NCBI GenBank assembly: GCA_963727015.1
Contig: CAVSEV010000012.1
Span: 496,001 to 560,000 of the forward strand
Direction of reading: 5' to 3'
Origin: DATFVJ01 sp963727015
GTDB taxonomy: Bacteria; Actinomycetota; Actinomycetes; Streptosporangiales; Streptosporangiaceae
Length of the DNA: 64,000 bases
Shown: positions 26,363 to 34,929 of the stretch, piece by piece
How the letters are laid out: each line of letters opens with the position of its first letter
Numbering within the stretch: position 1 is the first letter of the stretch
Notes under the pieces: model-generated
The model's input: only the letters and a program-made list of their open reading frames with translations
Database searches by the model: none
Told to the model about the DNA's origin: nothing
Made by a program: the position numbers and the translations under genes

Positions 26363-26720
26363 TCATGCCTGTTCCACCGGGCGTCCCTGCAGGACGATCT
26401 GCTCGGCACCGAGTTCCGCGACGATGTCAAGGCGCCCTCCGAGGGCGGCGGCATAGGCCGCGAGGGTGCCGACCTCGGTGGGTTCGGGCGTGCCGTGCTC
26501 GATCTCCCACACCCGCTCCGGCCCTATGCGCATCCGCCCCTATGCGCATTTGCTCGGCCACCTGGGCCTGGGTCAGCCCGCTGCGGCGGCGCAACTCGAC
26601 GAGCCTGTGCGCACGGTTCCTCGCGGCGAGCGCGGCCGCGCCTGCCTGCGCCTCCGCGGCCTCGCCCGGGCAGAACTCGCGGCGAAACGACTCCTTGTCA
26701 TAGGACGTGAACGATGTCAC
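26363..26720 (-). pseudogene. XRE-family regulator/antitoxin-like protein broken by a 16-bp duplication
   Basis: From GTG 26720 the frame reads VTSFTSYDKESFRREF, then a helix-turn-helix RAHRLVELRRRSGLTQAQVAEQMRIG. There the coding frame shifts: CCCTATGCGCAT is present twice on the + strand (26522-26533 and 26538-26549), a 16-bp tandem duplication. Removing one copy continues the protein as PERVWEIEHGTPEPTEVGTLAAYAAALGGRLDIV to a stop at 26363, a normal XRE length (~113 aa). The domain order resembles HigA/antitoxin-like regulators; no toxin gene was recognised. Confidence 0.75.
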
Positions 26721-26847
26721 TTCCGCCGAAGCCGGCCAGCGCGCCGCCCGCGTCCTGCACCGCCCGCGCCGCCTGATAGCTGGCCTTGACAGTCTGCTTG
26801 CGGGTCCTGAAGGCAGCCACCTTGGCGATCTCTCGCGGGTCGTCCAT
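26698..26847 (-). CDS. 49-aa hypothetical protein upstream of and overlapping the XRE gene
   Basis: MDDPREIAKVAAFRTRKQTV..., 49 aa, with GGGAGGA five to ten bases before the ATG. It overlaps the start of the broken XRE gene by 23 bp in another frame, the arrangement of toxin-antitoxin pairs, but the sequence matches no toxin family I know. It is basic near the N-terminus and Ala/Gly-rich later. It could be the truncated end of a partner protein or an unrecognised small gene. Confidence 0.45.
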   Translation of the reverse strand: MDDPREIAKVAAFRTRKQTVKASYQAARAVQDAGGALAGFGGSDIVHVL

Positions 26848-26932
26848 AGCTGCTTTCCTCCCATAACCACGCCCGGGCGCAATGTCCCACGCAGCGGGGC
26901 GGCAGCCAAGGCGCGCACGCTAGCCTGACGCT

Positions 26933-27577
26933 GTGGCTTTCTCCGGCTGGCCCGCAGAGGCGATCGAGTTCTACGAAGGGCTCGCAGCGGACAACTCAAA
27001 GCACTACTGGCAGGCGCACAAGGCCGTCTACGACGAACTCGTGCACCAGCCGATGACCGAGTTGCTCGCCGAGCTCGAGGCTGAGTTCGGCGCGGGCAAG
27101 ATCTTCCGGCCCTACCGCGACATCCGCTTCAGCCGCGACAAGTCGCCCTACAAGACCGCGCTCGGGGCCACCCTCGCCAGCGGCGGCTACGTTCAGTTCT
27201 CCGCGGACGGACTGAGCGCGGGCTGCGGCAAGTACCTGCTGAGCCCCGGACAATTGGATCGCTACCGGCGCGCTGTCGCCGACGACGCGAGCGGAGCCAC
27301 GCTGACCGCGATCGTCACCACGGCGCGGCAGGCCGGCCTCGAGGTTGCCGCCCACGACACGCTCAAGACCTGCCCGAAGGGCTACCCCAAGGATCATCCG
27401 CGCGTCGACCTGCTCCGCTACAAGGGCCTGATCACCTGGCAGCGGTGGCCAGCGGGGGCCTGGCTGGGCACGCCCAAGGCGAAGGCCAGGGTGCAGGATT
27501 TCCTGCGCGCGTCGGGGCCGCTGAATGACTGGCTCGCCATGCACGTCGGTCCAGACGCCGACCCCCATCGCCATTGA
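26933..27577 (+). CDS. DUF2461 family protein
   Basis: 214 aa, single DUF2461 (TIGR02453) domain: GWPAEAIEFYEGLAADNSKHYWQAHK, FRPYRDIRFSRDKSPYKTALGA, YVQFSADGLSAGCGKYLLSPGQLDRYRRAV, and a late RYKGLITWQRW. Function unknown in any organism. GTG start at 26933 fits the family N-terminus FxxFLxxLxxNNxxxWF. Convergent with the flavodoxin gene. Confidence 0.9.
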   Translation: MAFSGWPAEAIEFYEGLAADNSKHYWQAHKAVYDELVHQPMTELLAELEAEFGAGKIFRPYRDIRFSRDKSPYKTALGATLASGGYVQFSADGLSAGCGKYLLSPGQLDRYRRAVADDASGATLTAIVTTARQAGLEVAAHDTLKTCPKGYPKDHPRVDLLRYKGLITWQRWPAGAWLGTPKAKARVQDFLRASGPLNDWLAMHVGPDADPHRH

Positions 27578-27594
27578 GCGTTGCTGCTAGCTAG

Positions 27595-27626
27595 CGCCGC
27601 GCGACAACGAACGTTAGGGCGCGGCG
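27595..27626. terminator. GC-rich hairpin between convergent DUF2461 and flavodoxin genes
   Basis: CGCCGCGC (27595-27602) and GCGCGGCG (27619-27626) form an 8-bp perfect stem around a 16-nt loop in the 62 bp between two convergent stops. There is no T-tract, which is usual for actinobacterial terminators. Confidence 0.55.
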
Positions 27627-27639
27627 GCACGCACAGCGG

Positions 27640-28209
27640 TCACCCGGTAGGCACCCCGGCGCCGAGCAGCGCGGCGGCCCAGTCGTGTGCCCGGTCGAGT
27701 TCACCAGCGCGCAGCGGGCCCTCGGCCCCTTCGACGATGAAGCCCTCCGGCTCGGCCGCGAGGCTGTAGCCGTGCTGGCGCAGGCGGTGGGCGATGCCCT
27801 TGGCGGCGCCGCCGGCCAGCCGGGAAGCCAGCCGGGTGTCGAAGGCGGCGGCGCGGTGGCCGTTGCCGGTCTTGGGCATGCCGTGGAACCAGTCACGCAG
27901 GCCAGGGCCTTCTGCGTCCTGGTCGAGCGGATGTTCCTGCGTGGCACCGGCCGCATTCACCTTGGGCGGGTCCCTTGTGACACCCTCCACCGCATCCCTG
28001 CGGCTCCTTGCGATCGTCATGCCGTGCGCGTGCGTCGGCCCGCCGACAACAAGCACATCGGCGGCGGCGACCAGGTCGGGAGTGGCGCGGGAGACTGGCA
28101 GGCAGTTCACCACCGCCTCGGCGGCAGCGTCGCGGATCCCGCGCTCAATGGCACCCGCGACCCGGTGGGTGTTGCCGAATATGCTTTCGTACACGATGAG
28201 AACCTGCAT
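27640..28209 (-). CDS. Flavodoxin-fold protein
   Basis: 189-aa FMN-binding electron carrier or flavodoxin-like protein. N-terminal phosphate loop MQVLIVYESIFGNTHRVAGAI (residues 1-21, with the T/S-x-T/N-G-N-T pattern as ESIFGNTHR), and LVVGGPTHAHGM for the isoalloxazine loop. ATG 28209 has GGAGGA three bases upstream; six extra codons upstream are not family-like. It is monocistronic and has no obvious redox partner. A MITE-like element lies directly upstream and may contribute to its promoter. Confidence 0.88.
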   Translation of the reverse strand: MQVLIVYESIFGNTHRVAGAIERGIRDAAAEAVVNCLPVSRATPDLVAAADVLVVGGPTHAHGMTIARSRRDAVEGVTRDPPKVNAAGATQEHPLDQDAEGPGLRDWFHGMPKTGNGHRAAAFDTRLASRLAGGAAKGIAHRLRQHGYSLAAEPEGFIVEGAEGPLRAGELDRAHDWAAALLGAGVPTG

Positions 28210-28230
28210 GACTCCTCCTGTTCTCACCTT

Positions 28231-28414
28231 CTAGGGCATGTCTCGCAGATCCTTGGCGGCGCGGCAGTGCTGTCCAGGACCCCAGACGACGACCCGAGTC
28301 GTGGGCGGCACTGTTGTCCTCGCCGATAGCTCCACTGTCGGCTCCTCCTCCGCCTCGCCGGTCGCCGCCTGGATCACCGCCCGCATCCACCGAGATCTAC
28401 GAGACATGCCCTAG
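28231..28414. mobile_element. MITE-like element, complete copy 1
   Basis: 184 bp with terminal inverted repeats CTAGGGCATGTCTCG / CGAGACATGCCCTAG, no coding capacity, and an inner imperfect palindrome CCGATAG...CTGTCGG. One end continues GGATGCGGGCGG, the other CCTTGGCGGCGCGG. It is the same element as the one at 35052 but inverted. It fills the gap between the flavodoxin and oxoprolinase genes. Confidence 0.75.
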
Positions 28415-28471
28415 CCTGCGCCGATACGGCGCGAGCCGGGAGGGGCCGGACGTCGGGGAGTGATGTGACCT

Positions 28472-31400
28472 ATGTCCCTGTGGGACTTCTGGATCGACCG
28501 CGGCGGCACGTTCACCGACGTTGTCGCGCGCCGGCCCGACGGCAGCCTGACCGCATGCAAGCTGCTGTCGGAGGATCCTGAGCGGTACGACGACGCGGTC
28601 ATCGCGGGCATTCGCCGGCTGCTCGGGGTGCCTGCGGGTGAGCCCGTGCCCGCCGGCCGGATCGGCGTCGTCAGGCTGGGCACGACGGTCGCGACGAACG
28701 CCTTGCTCGAACGGAAGGGCGAGCCGACCGTGCTCGTCATCACGAGGGGATTCGCCGACGCGCTCCGGATCGGCTACCAGAACCGGCCGCGCATCTTCGA
28801 CCGGCAGATCGTCCTGCCCGAACTGCTCTACGCCCGGGTGATCGAGGCAGGCGAGCGGATCGGCGCCCGCGGCGAGGTGATCACCGAACTCGATGAAGAT
28901 GCCCTCCGCCGTGACCTGCGTGCGGCCTATGCCGACGGGTTCCGCTCAGTCGCCGTGGTCTGCATGCACGGCTACCGCTACCCACGGCACGAGATGCGGA
29001 TCGGTGAGATCGCCCGCGCCACCGGCTTCTCGCAGGTTTCCGAATCCCACCGGACGAGCGCGCTGATGAAGCTGGTGTCGCGCGGCGACACGACCGTCGT
29101 GGACGCCTACCTTTCGCCCATCCTCGGCAGGTACGTGGATCAGGTGGCCGCCGAGCTACGCGGAACCAGGTTGCTGTTCATGCAGTCCAACGGCGGTCTC
29201 GCCGATGCGGGAACGTTCCGCGGCAAGGACTCGATCCTGTCCGGGCCTGCCGGCGGCATCGTCGGCATGGCACGGACCTCGGCGGCGGCCGGCTTCGACC
29301 GGGTGATCGGCTTCGACATGGGTGGCACGTCGACCGACGTGTCACACTATGCGGGCGAGTTCGAACGCCAGTACGAAACCGAGGTGGCGGGGATCCGCAT
29401 GCGGGCGCCGATGCTGAGTATCCACACCGTCGCCGCTGGGGGCGGATCGATCCTGCATTTCGACGGCAGCAGGTACCGGGTGGGCCCTGATTCCGCGGGA
29501 GCGAATCCCGGACCAGCCGCCTACCGGCGCGGCGGGCCGCTCACCGTCACCGACGCGAACATCGCGCTCGGCCGCATCCAGCCGGCCTACTTCCCTGCGG
29601 TGTTCGGGGACAGGGGTGACCAGCCAGTCGACGCCGGCGTCGCGCACGACCGCTTCGCCGCCCTCGCGCGGCGGATCGAGGAGGCCACCGGCGACAGGCG
29701 TGGCAGCGAGGAGGTGGCCGGCGGGTTCATTGAGATCGCGGTGGCGAACATGGCCAATGCGATCAAGAAGATCTCGGTTCAGCGCGGTTACGACGTCACC
29801 GGGTATGTGCTCGCGACGTTCGGTGGCGCGGGTGGCCAGCATGCGTGCGCGGTCGCCGATGTGCTCGGCATGACCAAGGTGCTTGTCCACCCGCTCGCCG
29901 GGGTCCTTTCCGCGTACGGGATGGGGCTCGCGGATGTCATCGCGATGCGCGAGTCCGCGGTGGAGGTGCCGCTGGCCCCTGCCATACTGCCCGAACTCGA
30001 CCGTGCCGCCAGCGAACTCGAAGCCGGTGCGCTCGCCGAACTCGCCGGCGCGGGCGTCACGGAAAACCAGGTCAGTAGCATCCGCCGGGTCCACCTGCGC
30101 TACGACGGAACCGACACCGCCCTGCAGGTGCCGATGGGCCAGGTAGCCGCGATGGTCAGTGAGTTCGAAGCAGGTTACAAGCAGCGCTTCTCCTTCCTCA
30201 TGCGCGACAAGCCGATCGTGGTCGAGGCAGTGTCGGTCGAGCTGGCAGGCGGCGGCGAGCCCGCTGTCGCAGAACCGCCGCGCGCTCGGGCGCCCGGTGA
30301 GCCTGCTCCACCGGTCCGGATGTTCGTCCGCGGCGGGTGGGCCGACGTGCCACTGCATCGCCGCGGCGAGATGCGCCCGGGCCAGGTGGCCGAGGGCCCG
30401 GCGATCATCGTCGAGGACCTCGCCACGACCGTCGTGGAGCCCGGCTGGCAGGCGACGGTCACCGGCCTCGGCGACCTGCTGCTCAGCCGCGTAGGCACGC
30501 GGCCGGGCGGCCCGCCCACCGGCGACAGCCCCGCAGTCAGCCGTAGCGGCGCGGCCAACGACGGCACCGCCGCCAACGGCAGCCCCGCGGCCGGCCACGG
30601 CACCGCCAACGACAGCCCCGCGGCCTGCTATGGCGCCGACGACACCGCGGCCGCCGCCGTCGATCCGGTGCGGCTCGAGATCTTCAACAACCTTTTCATG
30701 TCCATCGCCGAGCAGATGGGGGTCCGGCTGCAAGCCACGGCTCACTCCGTGAATATCAAGGAACGCCTCGATTTCTCCTGCGCGATATTCGACGCGGCCG
30801 GGAACCTGATCGCCAATGCGCCGCACATCCCCGTGCACCTGGGCTCGATGGGCGAAAGCATCAAGCTGGTGGCCGAGCGCAACGCGGGCCGGATCCGGCG
30901 CGGCGACGTCTACATGCTGAACGATCCCTACCACGGTGGCACGCATCTGCCCGACATCACCGTGGTCACGCCGGTATTCAGGGAAACGGGCGACGAGACC
31001 CCGGCGGGCGACGAGGTCCTTTTCTACGTCGCGTCGCGGGGCCACCACGCGGAAGTTGGCGGCATGACTCCGGGTTCGATGCCGGCGTTCAGCACCCGCA
31101 TCGAGGAAGAGGGAGTGCTGATCGACAATTGGCTCCTCGTTTCCGGCGGCGTGCTGCGGGACGCCGAGACGATCGGCCTGCTCAGCTCGCCGCCGTACCC
31201 CTCGCGCAATCCGGCCACGAACATGGCGGACCTGCGCGCCCAGATCGCCGCCAACGAGAAGGGCGTGGCTGAACTGCACAAGATGGTCAGGCAGTACGGG
31301 CTTGACGTGACGGCGGCGTACATGGGCCACGTGCAGGACAACGCCGAGGAAGCCGTGCGGCGCGTGCTACCCGGATTGCGCGACGGCGAGTACAGCTACG

Positions 31401-32209
31401 AACTTGACAACGGTGCAGTGATCAAGGTCGCGGTCCGCGTCGACCGGCGAGCCCGGACAGCGGAGATCGACTTCACCGGCACGTCGGCGCAATTGGGCGA
31501 CAACTTCAATGCCCCATCCTCAGTCGCGATGGCGGCCGTGCTTTACGTGCTGCGGACCTTGGTGGCCGACGACATCCCGCTGAATTCGGGCTGCCTCAAG
31601 CCGGTCCGGGTGACGATCCCGCCCGCGAGCATGCTGTCGCCGGGCTACCCGGCGGCCGTGGCCGCGGGCAACGTCGAGACCTCGCAGGCCATCACCGGCG
31701 CGCTCTACGCCGCTCTCGGCGTCATGGCGGAGGGGGCAGGCACCATGAACAACGTCACCTTCGGCAACGATCTTCATCAGTACTACGAGACGGTCGCGGG
31801 CGGTTCCGGTGCGGGGGCCGGATTCGCAGGCACCGACGTCGTGCAGACGCACATGACCAACTCAAGGCTCACCGACCCCGAGGTGCTCGAGTGGCGCTAC
31901 CCGGTCCGCCTCGACTGTTACCAGATCCGCCGCGGCAGCGGCGGCGCGGGACGCTGGCCAGGCGGCAATGGCGGCCGCCGCCATATTCGCTTCCTCGAGC
32001 CGATGACCGTGACCACGCTGAGCAGCCACCGGCGGGTACCGCCTTACGGCATGGCGGGCGGGCAGCCGGGCACGCTAGGCCGGCACTGGGTGCAGCGCGC
32101 CGACGGCTCGGTGACCCCGCTTCCTGCGTGCGCCTCGGTGCAGGTCGCCGCCGGCGACGTGTTCGTCATCGAGACGCCGGGCGGCGGCGGATACGGGCCG
32201 GCCGCCTGA
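28472..32209 (+). CDS. Fused hydantoinase/5-oxoprolinase (HyuA-HyuB type)
   Basis: 1245-aa ATP-dependent oxoprolinase or hydantoinase. The N-terminal half (~1-680) is the HyuA/acetate-kinase-like ATPase: FWIDRGGTFTDVVA, RLGTTVATNALLERKGE, LSGPAGGIVGMART, IGFDMGGTSTDVSHY, IHTVAAGGGSI. The C-terminal half (~740-1240) is HyuB: RLEIFNNLFMSIAEQMG, MLNDPYHGGTHLPDITVVTPVF, RGHHAEVGGMTPGSMP. A ~50-aa Gly/Ala/Asn-rich repeat linker joins them. Fusion is the eukaryotic-like arrangement for 5-oxo-L-proline to glutamate. Two small genes (YbjQ, DUF1707) follow closely. Confidence 0.92.
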   Translation: MSLWDFWIDRGGTFTDVVARRPDGSLTACKLLSEDPERYDDAVIAGIRRLLGVPAGEPVPAGRIGVVRLGTTVATNALLERKGEPTVLVITRGFADALRIGYQNRPRIFDRQIVLPELLYARVIEAGERIGARGEVITELDEDALRRDLRAAYADGFRSVAVVCMHGYRYPRHEMRIGEIARATGFSQVSESHRTSALMKLVSRGDTTVVDAYLSPILGRYVDQVAAELRGTRLLFMQSNGGLADAGTFRGKDSILSGPAGGIVGMARTSAAAGFDRVIGFDMGGTSTDVSHYAGEFERQYETEVAGIRMRAPMLSIHTVAAGGGSILHFDGSRYRVGPDSAGANPGPAAYRRGGPLTVTDANIALGRIQPAYFPAVFGDRGDQPVDAGVAHDRFAALARRIEEATGDRRGSEEVAGGFIEIAVANMANAIKKISVQRGYDVTGYVLATFGGAGGQHACAVADVLGMTKVLVHPLAGVLSAYGMGLADVIAMRESAVEVPLAPAILPELDRAASELEAGALAELAGAGVTENQVSSIRRVHLRYDGTDTALQVPMGQVAAMVSEFEAGYKQRFSFLMRDKPIVVEAVSVELAGGGEPAVAEPPRARAPGEPAPPVRMFVRGGWADVPLHRRGEMRPGQVAEGPAIIVEDLATTVVEPGWQATVTGLGDLLLSRVGTRPGGPPTGDSPAVSRSGAANDGTAANGSPAAGHGTANDSPAACYGADDTAAAAVDPVRLEIFNNLFMSIAEQMGVRLQATAHSVNIKERLDFSCAIFDAAGNLIANAPHIPVHLGSMGESIKLVAERNAGRIRRGDVYMLNDPYHGGTHLPDITVVTPVFRETGDETPAGDEVLFYVASRGHHAEVGGMTPGSMPAFSTRIEEEGVLIDNWLLVSGGVLRDAETIGLLSSPPYPSRNPATNMADLRAQIAANEKGVAELHKMVRQYGLDVTAAYMGHVQDNAEEAVRRVLPGLRDGEYSYELDNGAVIKVAVRVDRRARTAEIDFTGTSAQLGDNFNAPSSVAMAAVLYVLRTLVADDIPLNSGCLKPVRVTIPPASMLSPGYPAAVAAGNVETSQAITGALYAALGVMAEGAGTMNNVTFGNDLHQYYETVAGGSGAGAGFAGTDVVQTHMTNSRLTDPEVLEWRYPVRLDCYQIRRGSGGAGRWPGGNGGRRHIRFLEPMTVTTLSSHRRVPPYGMAGGQPGTLGRHWVQRADGSVTPLPACASVQVAAGDVFVIETPGGGGYGPAA

Positions 32210-32256
32210 CGGGCGTGCCCCCTCCCCCGGCACGCGTTCTCCGTAAGATGACGGGC

Positions 32257-32604
32257 ATGGCGCAATCAGCACAGTCCGGTCTCCCGGTCACCACCGCGTT
32301 CGAGCTGCCGGGCATGACCGTAGAAAAAGACCTCGGTGTCGCGTTCGGCCTGGTCGTGCGCAGCATGGGCTTTGCCAGGTCGGTGGGTGCCGGGTTCAAG
32401 GCGCTGCGTCAGGGTGAGGTGACGCAGTACACGGAACTGCTCGAGGACAGCCGGCGTCACGCGATCGACCGGATGATCGAGAACGCGCGGCTGCTCGGCG
32501 CCAACGGCGTGGTCGCGATGCGTTTCGACTCCTCCGAGATGGGCCAGCAACTCACCGAGATCGTCGCGTATGGCACGGCCGTCGTCGTCCGGCCCACGGC
32601 GTAG
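32257..32604 (+). CDS. YbjQ/UPF0145 family protein
   Basis: 115 aa of the YbjQ family, a small, pentamer-forming fold of unknown function. Family pattern: PVTTAFELPGMTVEKDLGVAFGLVVRSMGFARSVGAGFKAL, then YTELLEDSRRHAIDRMIENARLLGANGVVAMRFDSSEMGQQLTEIVAYGTAVVV. ATG 32257 matches the usual N-terminus; ATG 32248 adds three residues. It lies 47 bp after the oxoprolinase and 2 bp before the DUF1707 gene, so co-transcription is likely. Confidence 0.9.
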   Translation: MAQSAQSGLPVTTAFELPGMTVEKDLGVAFGLVVRSMGFARSVGAGFKALRQGEVTQYTELLEDSRRHAIDRMIENARLLGANGVVAMRFDSSEMGQQLTEIVAYGTAVVVRPTA

Positions 32605-32606
32605 CC

Positions 32607-33002
32607 GTGCCCGCGCCGCAGCCGGGCGGGCCACGTGCCGCGATCAGCGACGCCGACCGCGAACAGCTGATTGCGCTGCTGCGCGAGCACTACGCGCAAG
32701 GCCAGCTGGGCCTCGACGAGCTTGACCGGCGTGTCGGCATCGTGCTTCTGGCCGAATTCGCCGACGAGGCCGGGCCGGCTGTCGACGGCCTTCCTGCCCT
32801 GCCCGCCCCGGCCGGAGGCCGGGGCGGGCAGGGCAGGACTCCACGGGTACACGGCCGCAGGCACGCGCAGACCGCTACGCCGGGTACCGGCTGGCTGCCG
32901 ACGTCCGAGCGGTTCCGCGACCCGGCCACTGGCAACATCATGCGCGTCTGGATCGACCCGGCGGACCAGAGCCGCCACTATGTGCCGGAGGACGCGGGCT
33001 GA
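32607..33002 (+). CDS. DUF1707 domain protein interrupted by a perfect hairpin sequence
   Basis: 131 aa. Residues ~12-55 form a DUF1707 domain: ISDADREQLIALLREHYAQGQLGLDELDRRV, a small module found in many actinobacterial membrane proteins. Residues ~62-76 (LPALPAPAGGRGGQG) are encoded by a perfect inverted repeat, after which TGWLPTSERFRDPATGNIMRVWIDPADQSRHYVPED closes the protein. No membrane helix. GTG start two bases after the YbjQ stop. Function unknown. Confidence 0.75.
   Translation: MPAPQPGGPRAAISDADREQLIALLREHYAQGQLGLDELDRRVGIVLLAEFADEAGPAVDGLPALPAPAGGRGGQGRTPRVHGRRHAQTATPGTGWLPTSERFRDPATGNIMRVWIDPADQSRHYVPEDAG
32794..32836. repeat. Perfect 20-bp inverted repeat with 3-nt loop inside DUF1707 gene
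   Basis: Arms 32794-32813 and 32817-32836 (CTGCCCTGCCCGCCCCGGCC and its exact complement) separated by GGA. An uninterrupted 20-bp GC stem inside a coding sequence is unusual. It may act as an intragenic terminator or attenuator, or be a palindromic insertion. Confidence 0.85.
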
Positions 33003-33222
33003 GCAGCGGCGGGGGCGTCCCTGGCAGGCTCGAAACCGCAACCTCCGATACGGCCGGCCGCGCTACTTCTGCACCCGCCAATTCGATCTCGCCGTGGAAT
33101 ACGTCGGCGACCTGGAAGTCAGACCCGCACGACGAGTGCCGAAATGGACGTGAAAAGCTGCTGAGGCCGCTAACTGCCGCCGGTCCGGCCCGGCCGGATG
33201 GGCATATCCCAGCCGGATGTGC

Positions 33223-33762
33223 CTATCCGGGACGGCCGGACGCGGCATGCTGTTCAGGGCGGAAGATCAGGCAGCTGCTTGTCGCGTGCGCGTACAGCTT
33301 TCCCGCCGGATCGGTGAGCCTCGCCTCGGCCAGGGCCAGGCGCGCGCCGACGTGCCGCACAGTACCCTCGCAGCGCAACCGCCCGCTGGCCGCGGTGATC
33401 GGCCTGATGAACTTCACGTTCAGGTCGATCGAGGTGTAGTAGGCCCCAGCAGGGAGCATGCTGTGCACGGCGCAGCCGCAGGCCGAGTCGCAGAGGGTCG
33501 CGTAGACGCCGCCGTGCACGGAGCCGATCGGGTTGTAGTGACACTCGGCTGGGGTGATCTCGAAGACCACCTTCCCCGGCTGCACGGATACCAGGGTGAA
33601 ATCAAGCGTCAATGTGATCGGCGGCGGCGGTATCGTGCCCGCAATCAACGCCTGGAAAAACGCCAGGCCATCAAGTTCACGCGCCGCAGCGGCGGAGATG
33701 GCGGGATCTTCCCACTGGTACTGGCGCTGCCTGGTGCTGCCCTGCTTGGCGGGTTGCGTCAC
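33223..33762 (-). CDS. PaaI-type hotdog-fold thioesterase
   Basis: 179-aa acyl-CoA thioesterase-like protein. Hotdog core: PGKVVFEITPAECHYNPIGSVHGGVYATLCDSACGCAVHSMLP (the GSVHGG motif and the following helix are the family signature), then YYTSIDLNVKFIRPITAASGRLRCEG. The N-terminal ~50 residues add a helical segment common in actinobacterial members. Start ATG 33762 overlaps the 3' end of the GNAT gene by 86 bp in a different frame, so the real start could be further inside. Likely cleaves aryl- or acyl-CoA thioesters; substrate unknown. Confidence 0.85.
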   Translation of the reverse strand: MTQPAKQGSTRQRQYQWEDPAISAAAARELDGLAFFQALIAGTIPPPPITLTLDFTLVSVQPGKVVFEITPAECHYNPIGSVHGGVYATLCDSACGCAVHSMLPAGAYYTSIDLNVKFIRPITAASGRLRCEGTVRHVGARLALAEARLTDPAGKLYAHATSSCLIFRPEQHAASGRPG

Positions 33763-34279
33763 GGTGCGGACCTTTCTCTTGCGTGCTCGGCAGGCGCGTC
33801 TCTTGCGTGCTCGGCAGCAGGCGCGCCTGAATGGTCACCGCGTCAGCCGAGCGGTCATAGCAGGCATCGGGCCAGCGGCGTCCGATAATGGCCAGTACGC
33901 GCCTGTTCTCCGCAAGCACGTCCATCACGGCTACCATGGCACCTCGTGCGTGCGCACGGCCGGTGAGTATCCGCAGCAGCGCCGATCCGACGCCACGGCC
34001 CTGCCACTCGTCGGCCACCACCATGCCGACATCAGCAACCCGGATCCCGTCAGGTCGCGTGCTGTGCACCGCCATGGCGTGCCCGATGATCAGCCCACCT
34101 TCGGCCGCCACGATGACGTCGGTTTTGCCGCCACCGCCGCACAGCAACCGGGCAGCGGCGGCACTCGACGGAGCCGCGGCCGTGAAGAACCTGAGATACC
34201 TGGTCCGCGGCGACAGCCCGGCGAAAAAGGCACCTATCGCGTCGCTGTCCAGGTCCGAGGCGGGCCTGATGCTCGGCAT
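33677..34279 (-). CDS. GNAT family N-acetyltransferase
   Basis: 200-aa acetyltransferase. PSIRPASDLDSDAIGAFFAGLSPRTRYLRFF at the N-terminus and the acetyl-CoA motif A ADVGMVVADEWQGRGVGSALLRIL in the middle are typical of the standalone/C-terminal GNAT domains in actinobacteria. ATG 34279 is chosen; a longer frame starts with TTG at 34378, where TTGACA could instead be a promoter -35 element. The last ~35 residues (with two PSTQE repeats) run into the thioesterase gene and look unselected. Confidence 0.82.
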   Translation of the reverse strand: MPSIRPASDLDSDAIGAFFAGLSPRTRYLRFFTAAAPSSAAAARLLCGGGGKTDVIVAAEGGLIIGHAMAVHSTRPDGIRVADVGMVVADEWQGRGVGSALLRILTGRAHARGAMVAVMDVLAENRRVLAIIGRRWPDACYDRSADAVTIQARLLPSTQETRLPSTQEKGPHRDATRQAGQHQAAPVPVGRSRHLRRCGA

Positions 34280-34397
34280 CCGTCTCCGCCCGCTGCCCGG
34301 CCCGGATGACGGTGCGCGGGCCTGTGTCTGGGTTCGTTTCACGGACCTAGCATCCGCCGAAGTTGCTGAGTCTGTCAACTGGACTTAGCATGCGGGC
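34280..34397. promoter_or_regulatory. Divergent promoter region of GNAT and HxlR genes
   Basis: 118 bp between two divergent genes. On the minus strand TTGACA (34373-34378) is a perfect -35 hexamer; a -10 at usual distance is only weak (GATGCT). The stretch AGTCTGTCAACTGGACT (about 34366-34384) has AGTC/GACT outer ends and could be an HxlR operator. Inference only. Confidence 0.35.
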
Positions 34398-34874
34398 ATG
34401 AGACGTCCGTGGGCGCTTGACTACGACTCGGCCAACTGCACGATCGGCGCCGCCGTGCAGATGATCGGCGAGAAGTGGACGTTCCTTGTGCTACGCGAGG
34501 CGTTCAATGGAGTCCGCCGCTTCGATGACATGCAGCGGCGCACCCGGGCACCTAGGCAGATCCTCAGTGACAGGCTCAGCCGCCTGGTCGGCGAGGGTGT
34601 GCTCAGGAAGGTGCCCTATCAGGAGCGCGGGCAGCGCAGCCGCCACGAGTACCGGCTGACGGAAAAGGGGATGGACCTGTTCCCGCTGATGGCTGCCCTG
34701 CTGGAGTGGGGGGACAAGCATGCCGCCGTCGATGGCGGTCCTTCCGTGGTGCTCACGCATCGCGACTGCGGTGCGCCCGTCCGGCTCGAGGTGACCTGCG
34801 CGCGCGGCCACGTGCTCGGATCCGCCCGCGACGTGACGCCGCTGCCAGGCCCGGGCGCGCGGAAGATCGCCTAG
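34398..34874 (+). CDS. HxlR-family winged-helix transcriptional regulator
   Basis: 158-aa DNA-binding regulator. The winged helix spans ~residues 10-105: CTIGAAVQMIGEKWTFLVLREAFNGVRRFDDMQRRT, RQILSDRLSRLVGEGVLRKVPYQERGQRSRHEYRLTEKGMDLFPLM. Cys14 sits in the family N-terminal position used for redox or aldehyde sensing. The C-terminal ~40 residues carry C-x-R-D-C-like cysteines (HRDCG, VTCARGH), a possible metal or redox site. Divergent from GNAT, which it may control. Confidence 0.92.
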   Translation: MRRPWALDYDSANCTIGAAVQMIGEKWTFLVLREAFNGVRRFDDMQRRTRAPRQILSDRLSRLVGEGVLRKVPYQERGQRSRHEYRLTEKGMDLFPLMAALLEWGDKHAAVDGGPSVVLTHRDCGAPVRLEVTCARGHVLGSARDVTPLPGPGARKIA

Positions 34875-34929
34875 GGGATCGATGAAGCGGGCCAGCAGCC
34901 CGCCACGATGATCCACCAGGGGCTGGCCC

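Noticed and set aside
29342..31330. 662-codon open frame antisense to the oxoprolinase
   Set aside because: High-GC third-position effect gives long antisense frames; no domain similarity, and the + strand gene is fully supported by motifs.
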